NCBI GenBank assembly: GCA_964631325.1
Contig: CAZVWJ010000040.1
Span: forward strand, 1 to 25,020
Origin: CAZVWJ01 sp964631325
GTDB taxonomy: Bacteria; T1Sed10-126
DNA length: 25,020 nucleotides
Reading direction: 5' to 3'
The notes under the pieces are model-generated. The model was not told the DNA's origin and did no database searches. It worked only from the letters and a program-made list of their open reading frames with translations. Positions 1 through 7,460 of this stretch are shown here, piece after piece. The position numbers were made by a program, and so were the translations under genes. Every line of letters begins with the position of its first letter. Within the stretch, counting starts at the first letter, position 1.

Positions 1-340
1 AGCAATGGCATGGAACATGTTTTTGTAAACTTAATTCAACTTAATATGAGGGGGGTGGTTAGGGGAGATATTTTATTGTTTTTGAAGCATTAAGTGAAAC
101 GATTTAAGTGGAAGGCGAGCTTTCTACTTGACAGTTAAATTTTACTTTATAAAATATATTTACTTATAAAATTTTACAAGTTCCGTAACTGTGGACAGAG
201 CCTGGTAAACATGAAAAAGCAAAAGTAATTTTTGAAGAGAGAATTGTTTATTTCAGATGACATTAATTTTTTGAGAAACAAGTAGTAAAACAGTTTAAGT
301 TTTGTCCAGTGTTTATTTATTTTTAGAAGGAGGTTAAAGG
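1..340 (+). other. Leader/intergenic region upstream of the TonB receptor
   Basis: No supported gene. The first 93 bases are open in frame 1 and could be the tail of an upstream gene, but 31 codons are too few to claim it. The region carries a candidate promoter at 128-155 and then a leader of about 180 bases that I cannot assign to a known riboswitch class. The AGAAGGAGG at 325-333 is a strong ribosome binding site for the start at 341. Confidence 0.5.
128..155 (+). promoter_or_regulatory. Candidate sigma-70-type promoter with overlapping AT-rich repeat
   Basis: TTGACA at 128-133 is a perfect -35, and TAAAAT at 150-155 follows after a 16-base spacer. The downstream flank repeats the pattern TTTACTT-TATAAAA twice (about 141-158 and 160-176), with small palindromic centres near 149.5 and 166.5. 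That could be an operator overlapping the -10, or just AT-rich DNA. No Fur-like consensus is evident. Confidence 0.4.
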
Positions 341-2446
341 ATGAACTTTTTGAGGAAGGTAATTAGTTTTTTCTTAATTTTAGTGGTAGCAGTCTTTATT
401 ATGGGGAATGCGAGAGTTGAAGCACAGGAGGGATTATCGGGACTTCAAAAATTATTGGAGACCGAGGTAACCACTGCTTCACGGAGTGCCGAAGATATAA
501 GCGATGCGCCGGCAACTATGCGTGTGGTTACTGAGGAACAGATAGAGAAGCGTGGTTACAAAGATTTAAAGGATATTTTTCGCGATTTACCTGGTTTTGA
601 TATATCGGAAAATGTTTCCGGTGAAGTTCGAACTCTTGTTATGGCCAGAGGAATTTTAGGTGCGAATAAGTTACTGGTATTAAGGGACGGTAAGAAAATA
701 AATTCTCCTTCCGGGGAACGTTTTGTTTTTGGGAACAATCATCCTTTAAATAATGTTAAGCGAATTGAGGTAATGTATGGTCCAGCTGCAGCTATGTATG
801 GTCCGGACGCATACGCCGGGGTTGTCAATATGGTCACAAAAGAGCCGGAGGACATTGAGGGGAACGCTGAGTTTAATTTTGCTTATGGAACTAATAACAC
901 ACTGGACTTTTCCGGTGTGGTTGCTGATCAACCTACCGAAGATATTTCTTACTCGATCAATTTCCGGTCGTATACTTCGGATGGGGAAGATGTTCTGGAT
1001 AATTTTAGCAAAGATAAAATTGTTGATATAACTGGTTATTCAGACGTGGCGGATTTTGATGCAAATAATCCCCAGGGTTGGGAGCAACCGGTAAAAGACT
1101 ATTATTTTGGTTCCAAACTGAACGTAGGCAATGTCACAGTTGGGTTTACTCGTGAAGATGCTGAAGAACCCGGTGGACCGTCTACAGGAGGGTTCAATGA
1201 GTTTATTTATGATGACCATTACGTCTGGCATCAGGTTATGAACAAACTGTACGTTGAGCATAAAGCGAGTGGAAAGTCATATTCGTTGGAGACGTCACTT
1301 GATTATTCTGACTATAAGGTCACCCCGGAGAGCGGATTTATGTATAGCTGGGGCGATCAGTATAAGTATGCAAAAACAACCAGCGCCAAGTTTGAGTCGG
1401 TTCTGGAATTAGATATTTCAGAAAAGACAGATTTCACCGGTGGAATTATGGTTCAGCAGGTTAATGCGTTTCCAAAGACCAATAATTTGAACAGCAAATT
1501 TGACAGAGAGACCCTTTATGATCGTGTGACATATCCGGACAGTCCATCAATAGATCAGCCTTACCGGGATAGCACAGAAACATTTGGAACATTTGATTAC
1601 AGGAACATGGGAATATTTGCTGATGTTTCCCATAGTATTACAGATGAGTTTGAATTTAATCTTGGCTACCGCTACGATTACAACACGGATTATCTGGGAA
1701 CCCACAATCCCCGTTCCAGTTTAATCTGGAATCCGAGTGATAAGACGAACGTGAAGTTGCTTTACGGGCAGGCTTATATACAGCCCAGTAAGTATATTGC
1801 GTATGAGCATTGGTCTGCGGGGACATTTGGTGCTTATCCCAACCCGGATCTAGACCCGGAAGAACTCACTTCTTATGGTTTGAATGCGAGTCATTATCTC
1901 ACCGACAATTTCAAGGTGGGAATCAATACGTATTTGAACAAGATTGAGAGTTTACACCGGACGGCTGGGTCACCATGGTATAAGAACGTGGCCAGCGGAG
2001 AACCGGAGAGTAAAGGATTTGAATTGACTTTTGATTATTCGCAGGAGTCATTTCAGTCGTACCTTTATTACTCTTATCTGGATGCTGAGCAGGATAACGG
2101 TTCGGTAATGAACAAAGTCGCTGAGAACAAGATTAACGCCGGAGTGACCTATGATTGGGATAAAGTTTCTTTCTCTCCGCGGATACGTTGGTCCGGGGAA
2201 AAGCCACGGCTTAATGCTGCAGGAGATATTGCCGATGAAGAGATTGATGGACATACGGTAGTTGATCTGGATATACGTGCGAATGAGTTACAGCCAAACT
2301 TGGATGTCTACCTCTCTGTTACTAATCTGTTAGATGAGGATTATTATGCAGCCAGTCCGTTTGGTGGTATTGCTGACGGGTGGGTAATGAAGAAGGCTCC
2401 CCAGCCTGGCAGAAATGCCGAAGTGGGACTGACCTATAAGTTTTAA
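341..2446 (+). CDS. TonB-dependent outer-membrane receptor
   Basis: This is a 701-residue outer-membrane transport or sensing receptor. A signal peptide (residues 1 to about 28, hydrophobic core then VEAQEG) precedes a plug domain (about 42-170) with the typical VVTEEQIEKRGYKDLKDIF and VKRIEVMYGP motifs, followed by a beta-barrel rich in alternating aromatic/polar strands. It ends in the C-terminal phenylalanine (LTYKF) expected for barrel insertion. The length is normal for the family. The start is set by AGAAGGAGG seven bases upstream. The gene is followed after 81 bases by a YfiR-like gene and then a chemoreceptor, which suggests a signalling as well as a transport role. The ligand cannot be deduced: no cobalamin riboswitch or heme motif was recognised. 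The presence of this family implies an outer membrane in the host. Confidence 0.95.
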   Translation: MNFLRKVISFFLILVVAVFIMGNARVEAQEGLSGLQKLLETEVTTASRSAEDISDAPATMRVVTEEQIEKRGYKDLKDIFRDLPGFDISENVSGEVRTLVMARGILGANKLLVLRDGKKINSPSGERFVFGNNHPLNNVKRIEVMYGPAAAMYGPDAYAGVVNMVTKEPEDIEGNAEFNFAYGTNNTLDFSGVVADQPTEDISYSINFRSYTSDGEDVLDNFSKDKIVDITGYSDVADFDANNPQGWEQPVKDYYFGSKLNVGNVTVGFTREDAEEPGGPSTGGFNEFIYDDHYVWHQVMNKLYVEHKASGKSYSLETSLDYSDYKVTPESGFMYSWGDQYKYAKTTSAKFESVLELDISEKTDFTGGIMVQQVNAFPKTNNLNSKFDRETLYDRVTYPDSPSIDQPYRDSTETFGTFDYRNMGIFADVSHSITDEFEFNLGYRYDYNTDYLGTHNPRSSLIWNPSDKTNVKLLYGQAYIQPSKYIAYEHWSAGTFGAYPNPDLDPEELTSYGLNASHYLTDNFKVGINTYLNKIESLHRTAGSPWYKNVASGEPESKGFELTFDYSQESFQSYLYYSYLDAEQDNGSVMNKVAENKINAGVTYDWDKVSFSPRIRWSGEKPRLNAAGDIADEEIDGHTVVDLDIRANELQPNLDVYLSVTNLLDEDYYAASPFGGIADGWVMKKAPQPGRNAEVGLTYKF

Positions 2447-2527
2447 TGTTTTGAGGACCATTGTGTGGGGGACAGTGTGGAAAAGTACAATAAGGTTAGT
2501 TTTTTGTTAGGAAGAAGTTTGATTACA

Positions 2528-3106
2528 ATGAGAAATATATTAAACAAGCATAAAGTGTCACTGGCGACAATTTTAATGATAGTAGTATTAGTATTACCGG
2601 TAATGGTTGCGACGCTGAAGCTGCCGGCTTATGCGGCCGAGGGTGAGGTGCCGGCAAAATTAGGGGCCAAGATATTTTTGAAGGTCTTTGGATATGACAA
2701 AACGCTTCAGAAGCTGGAGGCCCCGGAGATAGCGATAACTTATCCAACGTCCCGTGCGGATAAATACACCGGGCGAGCGAAGACATTTGCCAAACAATTT
2801 CGTGGTGGGGGGTATAGTGTTGAGATAATTTCATCGACTAAATTGAAGAAGAAGCTGAAGAAGTTCAACGTATTGTTGGTTTTATCTGATCAGGTTGATT
2901 ATTCGCTGTATGCGGATATGGCGAAAGCCAACAAGATATTGACGCTTGCGCCGGTTCAAAAGCTTGTTAAGGGGGGAACGGTGGCAATAGGAGTAATGTT
3001 AAAGGATAAGAAGCCGCATCTCTTGTTTAACCTGGGGAGATTAAACGCGGAGGGGCACCAAATACCGTCTCAGGTTTTAAAATTGGGAACGGTATTCAAG
3101 GGATGA
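2528..3106 (+). CDS. YfiR/DUF4154-like periplasmic protein
   Basis: This is a secreted protein of about 192 residues. The chosen ATG at 2528 follows GGAAGAAG (about 2510-2517) with good spacing. An in-frame GTG at 2465 would add 21 residues and lacks a clear ribosome binding site. The N-terminus has lysines, a hydrophobic stretch and a likely cleavage after AYA. The mature part has the YfiR pattern: an early IAITYP strand, a central LLVLSD strand, then a GGTVAIGVMLKDKKPHLLFN region and a C-terminal IPSQVLKLG helix, which resemble the GG-(I/M)-INF-V-L and SSxLLKLA signatures of DUF4154. Known YfiR proteins are periplasmic repressors of the HAMP-containing cyclase YfiN. This copy has no cysteines, so the disulfides of Pseudomonas YfiR are missing. 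Assignment rests on motif resemblance and gene context. Confidence 0.65.
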   Translation: MRNILNKHKVSLATILMIVVLVLPVMVATLKLPAYAAEGEVPAKLGAKIFLKVFGYDKTLQKLEAPEIAITYPTSRADKYTGRAKTFAKQFRGGGYSVEIISSTKLKKKLKKFNVLLVLSDQVDYSLYADMAKANKILTLAPVQKLVKGGTVAIGVMLKDKKPHLLFNLGRLNAEGHQIPSQVLKLGTVFKG

Positions 3107-3188
3107 AGTTATTGCTCTCCTGTGATGAAGAATTATTCCAGCCTTGAGAGTCATTAAATCATCAGTAACTTAGAAAGAGGATGAAAAC

Positions 3189-5222
3189 GTGATTAAGCTA
3201 ATCAAGGAGAAGTTTAGCCGGTTGAATTTAAAGTGGCAGCTAAGTTTACTTGTCGCCTGTGTCTTTTTTGTCTCTTTTGTGGTGGTAGAGGTATATTTTT
3301 ATTACTCGAACAGTGTTAGTTATCAAAAAAACTGGGAGCATATTGTAACGGAGTTAAGCACCTCTTTAGAGGCCCGGGGGTCGGCAGCGTATTCATTTCA
3401 GAAGTGGGGCGAATTAAAGAAGTTGGCCGGTTCAACGGTTAAGCGTGAGGATATTCCGGTAGAGTTTGTGATATTTCTTGATGCTAGGGGAAAAATAAAA
3501 GCTTCGGCCCCGGAAGGAGACTACGGCGATCAGCTCAAGGAAAAAACAGGAAGTGCCGGTCAAAGCCGCCGGCTAAGTTTTAAAGGTGAAGATGTATTAA
3601 TGCGAACTGCAAAGGTAAAATCTGATATGGGAGAAAAGGTGGGAGAGATTCTGGTTGGCCTGTCGATGGCACCAATAGCCAGGAGTCTATACTGGGATTC
3701 AATAAATTCAGCAATTATATTAATAGTGTTATTGCTGGTTTCAAATGTAATGATATATTTCTTTCTTGATTCAATTATAGGCAAATTTGTTGACAAGGCG
3801 CGGGCGATAGCGAACGGTAATTTTTCTGCGCCGGTCCTGGAGGAGGAGATTGCGGGTGATTTGGGGGAAGCCTTTGATCGGATGGTAGAACAGTTGACGC
3901 TCTTAACCGAGCAGGCCCAGGTGATAGCGAGAGGTGAATTTAATGCAGAAATACTGGAGCGAGAGGTGCAGGGTGATTTAGGGGAAGCGTTTTCCAGGAT
4001 GGTTAATAACCTTACGACACTGACCGATCAGGCTCGTGAGATAGCGGCCGGTAATTTTTCGTCGTCAGTGCTTGATGAAGATATTGAGGGTGACCTGGGG
4101 GAGGCATTTGCAACGATGGTTGATAATTTAACCCTGCTGACAGAACAGGCCCAGGCAATTGAAAGGGGCGAGTTTTCAGCGGCGGTATTGGACCGTGAAG
4201 TCGAGGGGGATCTCGGGGAAGCGTTTGCAGGTATGGTAGAGCAGTTAAACGTATTAGTCGAGCAGGCCCGGGCGATAGCCGACGGAGATTTTACGGATGA
4301 AGTGCTGGAGCGCGAGGTCGAGGGAGAACTGGGTAAAGCATTTGCCGAGATGGTGGAGAAATTGACTGACCTGCTTACGACACTGCAGTCGGCGACCGAA
4401 GACGCAATGCAGACGGGGGAGAATGTTGTATCGGCCAGCGAGGAGTTAAATCAGATAGCGAACCAGCAGAACCAGAAAGTGGAGCAGTCATCGTCGGCGG
4501 TGACGGAGCTGTCCCAGTCGATTGAAGAAGTGTCCGGCCGGGCGGAGGACGGATATGAGATAGCAAAGCAGTCCCGCCAGAAAGCGGACCGCGGCGGGGA
4601 GGCGGTCTCTCAGGCAATCCAGGAGATGGATAAGATACGTGATCAGGTAAATCAAACAGCGTCAGAGGTGGAGGAACTCGGTGAAGCCGGAGAAGAGATC
4701 GGTCAGATAGTCAGTGTGATTTCGAGGATAGCGGAGCAGACGTCACTGCTTGCCTTAAACGCGGCGATAGAGGCGGCCCGGGCCGGTGAGCAGGGGAAAG
4801 GATTTGCGGTAGTGGCCGACGAGGTATCGGAACTGGCCGAGCGGTCGGGAGATTCGGCGGATGAGATAGAAGATTTAATAGAACAAATCCAGCAGCAGAC
4901 CTCGACCAGTGTGGAAGCCATGGAGGAAGGGACGGAAAAGGTGGAGGACGGAGCCGAAGTGGTGGACCAGACGGGTGAGGTGTTGGAGGCAATAGTAGAA
5001 TCTTCAGCCAAGACGCTCGAGGAGATGGAGAGCATAGCGGCGGTGATGGAACAGCAGACGTCGGCCGCGGATGAGGTGGCCGGGAGCATGGAACAGTTGA
5101 GCCAGGCTTCCGACGAGGTGCGCAACAGCGCGGATAATTTAGTGGAGCAGGGCGAAGACCTCGATAGCGTCGTGGACAGATTGAACGGAGCGCTGGATCA
5201 GTTTAATCTTGAGTCGAACTGA
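3189..5222 (+). CDS. Methyl-accepting chemotaxis protein with five tandem HAMP-like repeats
   Basis: This is a 677-residue inner-membrane chemoreceptor with a GTG start after AGAAAGAGG. A first membrane helix (about 15-38) and a second (about 172-197) bracket a periplasmic sensor of about 130 residues, with a FVIFLDARGKIKAS strand typical of CACHE/CHASE8-type folds. Residues 204-398 are five exact 39-residue HAMP-like units. The cytoplasmic signalling hairpin follows, with the near-invariant tip EQTSLLALNAAIEAARAGEQ (from residue 516) that binds CheA and CheW. Glu/Gln-rich helices either side contain likely methylation sites. No C-terminal pentapeptide tether for CheR or CheB is present. It lies 82 bases after the YfiR-like gene and is probably co-transcribed with it. 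The signalling part is GC-richer than the AT-rich sensor part, suggesting a mosaic origin. Confidence 0.95.
   Translation: MIKLIKEKFSRLNLKWQLSLLVACVFFVSFVVVEVYFYYSNSVSYQKNWEHIVTELSTSLEARGSAAYSFQKWGELKKLAGSTVKREDIPVEFVIFLDARGKIKASAPEGDYGDQLKEKTGSAGQSRRLSFKGEDVLMRTAKVKSDMGEKVGEILVGLSMAPIARSLYWDSINSAIILIVLLLVSNVMIYFFLDSIIGKFVDKARAIANGNFSAPVLEEEIAGDLGEAFDRMVEQLTLLTEQAQVIARGEFNAEILEREVQGDLGEAFSRMVNNLTTLTDQAREIAAGNFSSSVLDEDIEGDLGEAFATMVDNLTLLTEQAQAIERGEFSAAVLDREVEGDLGEAFAGMVEQLNVLVEQARAIADGDFTDEVLEREVEGELGKAFAEMVEKLTDLLTTLQSATEDAMQTGENVVSASEELNQIANQQNQKVEQSSSAVTELSQSIEEVSGRAEDGYEIAKQSRQKADRGGEAVSQAIQEMDKIRDQVNQTASEVEELGEAGEEIGQIVSVISRIAEQTSLLALNAAIEAARAGEQGKGFAVVADEVSELAERSGDSADEIEDLIEQIQQQTSTSVEAMEEGTEKVEDGAEVVDQTGEVLEAIVESSAKTLEEMESIAAVMEQQTSAADEVAGSMEQLSQASDEVRNSADNLVEQGEDLDSVVDRLNGALDQFNLESN
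3798..4382 (+). repeat. Five in-frame 117-bp tandem units encoding HAMP-like modules
   Basis: Units lie at 3798-3914, 3915-4031, 4032-4148, 4149-4265 and 4266-4382. Each encodes 39 residues with the frame A-x-x-I-x-x-G-x-F, a V/I-L-x-x-E/D connector, G-D/E-L-G-E/K-A-F and M-V-x-x-L. Units 1, 3 and 5 share I-A-x-G-N/D-F, while units 2 and 4 share I-x-R-G-E-F, so two types alternate. DNA of the units has diverged at silent sites. Confidence 0.9.
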
Positions 5223-5586
5223 ATTAAGCTGTTTTTTTCTGGTTGATAGTTTTTGATTATTTTTCTTTCCCAGCCCATTCCCGGTCAAAAATCAGAAACT
5301 TAAAATGATTCTTTCCCCTTGATGGGGTATTTACCGTTCTTTATCTCTTCCCCCTCGGTGGGGGAAGATTAAGATGGGGGTGAAAAAGAGGTTTCCAGAG
5401 CCCTTTGTTCTTGCTTCAGGCAGGATTCCTCCTTACCTTAGTCCTCTCCCACCAGGCGAGAGAGGATAGGTGAGTGATTATCAAAATTAAATGTGAAGCT
5501 AAAAATGCTTTCCCTACGCCGTGGGTGAAATCAGATTTATAAGCTCCTTTCCACCTGAATACCTTGTTTTCCTATATTTTATTCCG
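5223..5586. other. Intergenic region with hairpin repeat copy A1
   Basis: No gene was seen between the chemoreceptor and the next operon. The region holds a T-rich stretch (5231-5275), then repeat family A pieces at about 5309-5392 and 5429-5480, then AT-rich sequence leading into the promoter of the three-gene operon. Confidence 0.6.
5309..5480 (+). repeat. Dispersed hairpin repeat, family A, copy 1
   Basis: The first hairpin pairs CTTCCCCC (5347-5354) with GGGGGAAG (5360-5367) around a five-base loop and is followed by GATGGGGGTGAAAA. A second half-element at 5429-5480 contains CACC/TTAGTCCTCTCCC and a partner GAGAGG. Both modules recur near 8201-8346, 14706-14822, 17763-17834 and 21302-21345. 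The hairpin could weakly terminate transcription, but no U-tract follows. Confidence 0.8.
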
Positions 5587-5592
5587 TATAAT
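5564..5592 (+). promoter_or_regulatory. Candidate promoter of the three-gene operon
   Basis: TATAAT at 5587-5592 is a perfect -10. TTGTTT at 5564-5569 is a partial -35 at the ideal 17-base spacing. The predicted start near 5599 leaves a leader of about 60 bases before the AGGAGG at 5649-5654. Confidence 0.5.
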
Positions 5593-5662
5593 TTTAAAAG
5601 GAGTGAGTCCCCTCAAATCAATCAGGTTAGAGTTATTTGTTGAAAGATAGGAGGCTATTTAT

Positions 5663-6424
5663 TTGCAAGTTCCAAAAAAATGTTCCCGGTGGAGGCAAGC
5701 TCTCAATGAAAATTTAGAAGGCCAAAAAATACTGGAAAATCTTAAAAATGAGGAGTGCTTATCACAAAATCTTGTAAATATCTTTTTTGAACAACTTTAT
5801 AAGGAACTGGCAAGTTTAAGTTCGAAACTAACTCCGGAAAAAGCTAAAAATATTGCTGAAAATATCGTAGCAAATAATAAAAGACTCACTTGCAACGGAG
5901 CCACGATAAATAATAACTTCGATATTTTATTTAGGTGTGTGCCCAAGGAATCCTTGCACAGGATTTATCCGGACAAATATGTGGATATATTTGGTATTAA
6001 TGAAAAACAAACTAAAAGCCACAAGAGTACCTTGAATAAAAAAGATCTAGAAAGAATAATTGAAGATTACAGTGGTAAGTTGCATGTCGGTGAAAAAAGT
6101 AGTTTTGGGATAGTCTGGGTGGCGGACTATGGAGAGGTTAAAAAATATATTAAAAATCCCAATGAGCTTATTGATCGTTTGGGTTTAATGCATCTTGAAG
6201 ACAAAAATTTTTGTATACTCATTAAATATAAGAGAGAAGACAGGGATTTATATGTTCCCAGAGTTTTTGATGGAATAAATTGGTCCCAATTCAAACTTGT
6301 TAAAGAATGTAACGCTCCGTCCGGTAAGACACATCCCTTGACCGACCAAAAAGATGGTGTATCTGAGGCGATTCACAAAAGACTGGCTGTCTCAGGAAAA
6401 ACCAGCTTAGGTGTTCTGCAATGA
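5663..6424 (+). CDS. Uncharacterised protein, first gene of an AT-rich three-gene operon
   Basis: This is a 253-residue soluble protein with no signal peptide or membrane segment, and I do not recognise a family. The TTG start is set by AGGAGG ending eight bases upstream. The N-terminal half (1 to about 120) is helical and lysine/asparagine-rich. The C-terminal half looks alpha/beta, with strands FGIVWVADYG, FCILIKYKR and DLYVPRVFDG, then a possible conserved turn SGKTHPLTDQKDGVSEAIHK near residues 220-239. Five cysteines are scattered without a clear metal motif. Its last codons overlap the next gene by four bases (ATGA), so the two are translationally coupled. Base composition and AAA/AAT/ATA codon use are markedly more AT-rich than the chemotaxis genes, which suggests horizontal acquisition. 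Function unknown. Confidence 0.85.
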   Translation: MQVPKKCSRWRQALNENLEGQKILENLKNEECLSQNLVNIFFEQLYKELASLSSKLTPEKAKNIAENIVANNKRLTCNGATINNNFDILFRCVPKESLHRIYPDKYVDIFGINEKQTKSHKSTLNKKDLERIIEDYSGKLHVGEKSSFGIVWVADYGEVKKYIKNPNELIDRLGLMHLEDKNFCILIKYKREDRDLYVPRVFDGINWSQFKLVKECNAPSGKTHPLTDQKDGVSEAIHKRLAVSGKTSLGVLQ

Positions 6425-7449
6425 TTTCCAGAGGAAAAGCAAAGGACTTTGTTGAAGACTACTCTGATCAAGAATTGAAAAAATTCATATTGAATCGTTT
6501 AAAAGAGGAAAATATTACGGATACAACCTTTTCTCAACCAGAAGATCCGGAAGATATAGTAATTCGGTTACTCCAGAATGAAAATTTGGTTGGTGCAAGA
6601 CGAGGGATTATCCTTAAAGCTTGTGAAGAAGTTTTTGAAAATTTTATGGACAGTCTAACCGAAAAGAAAAACGTTTTGGCTCCTCAATGGAATAAGGCGA
6701 TTATTAATCTGGGTAAAGTTATAAATGTCTGTGCACCACCGGAATTACAAAATGACGTTTGTTCTATGCTCTATTGGATTATAGATAAAAATGATATTGC
6801 CAAAGACAAGTTAAGATCAGTTATTAAAGCATTCATTGGTTATTCACCAACACCGGAAAATAAACAGCTCTGGGTTAAACTTTTTGATGTACTACCTTCA
6901 CTATCCGCTTATATTTTTCAGTCTTTACTTGAAAATGATCCAAATAATATCATTGCGAAAAAGGCAATTAAAAGATTATGGATTAATGTTTTAGAGCAAG
7001 ATTTAAATATTGACGTGTTATATTTAACGGAGAAGGCCTACAGGCTACGGACAGATAAAAAAACTTTTATTAAAACAGTTTTCAGCGATTTAAAGGAGAA
7101 ATTATCTGGAGAAAAATGGCAAAAAATTGAAGAACTTCTTAAAAACGGTAGCGAACTTTCTCAAAATTGGGTCAGATGGTTAACGGAAGCACGAAATGAA
7201 TTTCGAACCGAGTCTATTCAAACCACCAGTATTCCGACCGGGGAGAGACTTCAAGGAAGGAGATTAAACTATGAGTCAATATTTGGTGGTCCAATAACAG
7301 AATTTATAACACTGGATTCGGATGATAGGGTCGAAAGGTCAAATGCTGTTAAAGAATTGAGACCTTCACCTTCAAACGTAAAATTATGGGATGAGAGTCA
7401 GCCATATGCAAAGTCCGGCGAAAATTTAGAATTCGTTAAAATAAGGTGA
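6421..7449 (+). CDS. Uncharacterised all-helical protein, second gene of the operon
   Basis: This is a 342-residue soluble protein. The ATG overlaps the preceding stop by four bases and there is only a weak AGGTG upstream, so translation probably depends on coupling. Residues 1 to about 245 appear almost entirely alpha-helical with spaced hydrophobic/amphipathic helices (for example PQWNKAIINLGKVINVCAPP and the later repeats ending near ELSQNWVRWLTEARNEF), resembling a HEAT/TPR-like solenoid scaffold without a clear consensus. The C-terminal ~90 residues are polar and probably extended or disordered, with FGGPITEFITLDSDDRVERS as the only ordered-looking piece. No catalytic motif was found. 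It is 11 bases from the third gene. A scaffold or adaptor role is only an inference from fold appearance. Confidence 0.85.
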   Translation: MISRGKAKDFVEDYSDQELKKFILNRLKEENITDTTFSQPEDPEDIVIRLLQNENLVGARRGIILKACEEVFENFMDSLTEKKNVLAPQWNKAIINLGKVINVCAPPELQNDVCSMLYWIIDKNDIAKDKLRSVIKAFIGYSPTPENKQLWVKLFDVLPSLSAYIFQSLLENDPNNIIAKKAIKRLWINVLEQDLNIDVLYLTEKAYRLRTDKKTFIKTVFSDLKEKLSGEKWQKIEELLKNGSELSQNWVRWLTEARNEFRTESIQTTSIPTGERLQGRRLNYESIFGGPITEFITLDSDDRVERSNAVKELRPSPSNVKLWDESQPYAKSGENLEFVKIR

Positions 7450-7460
7450 GTTGATTATAA

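Noticed and set aside
1..93. Open frame 1 to a TAA at 91-93, possibly the end of an upstream gene
   Set aside because: Thirty codons at a window edge in AT-rich DNA can be open by chance, and no recognisable protein motif is present.
175..230. Possible cobalamin riboswitch upstream of the TonB receptor (CCGTAACTGT resembles the B12-box CCGCAACTGT)
   Set aside because: The remaining conserved segments (GGTG...GGGAA, AGCTGCC, GCCACTG) are not present in order, and the match is a single short word.
4375..5125. Several long open frames antisense to the chemoreceptor signalling region
   Set aside because: They mirror the GC-rich codon pattern of the real gene, have Ser/Pro-rich translations and lack ribosome binding sites.
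5223..5370. Intrinsic terminator after the chemoreceptor
   Set aside because: The strong C-rich/G-rich stem lies about 125 bases after the stop and is followed by GATTAAGATGG rather than a run of T.
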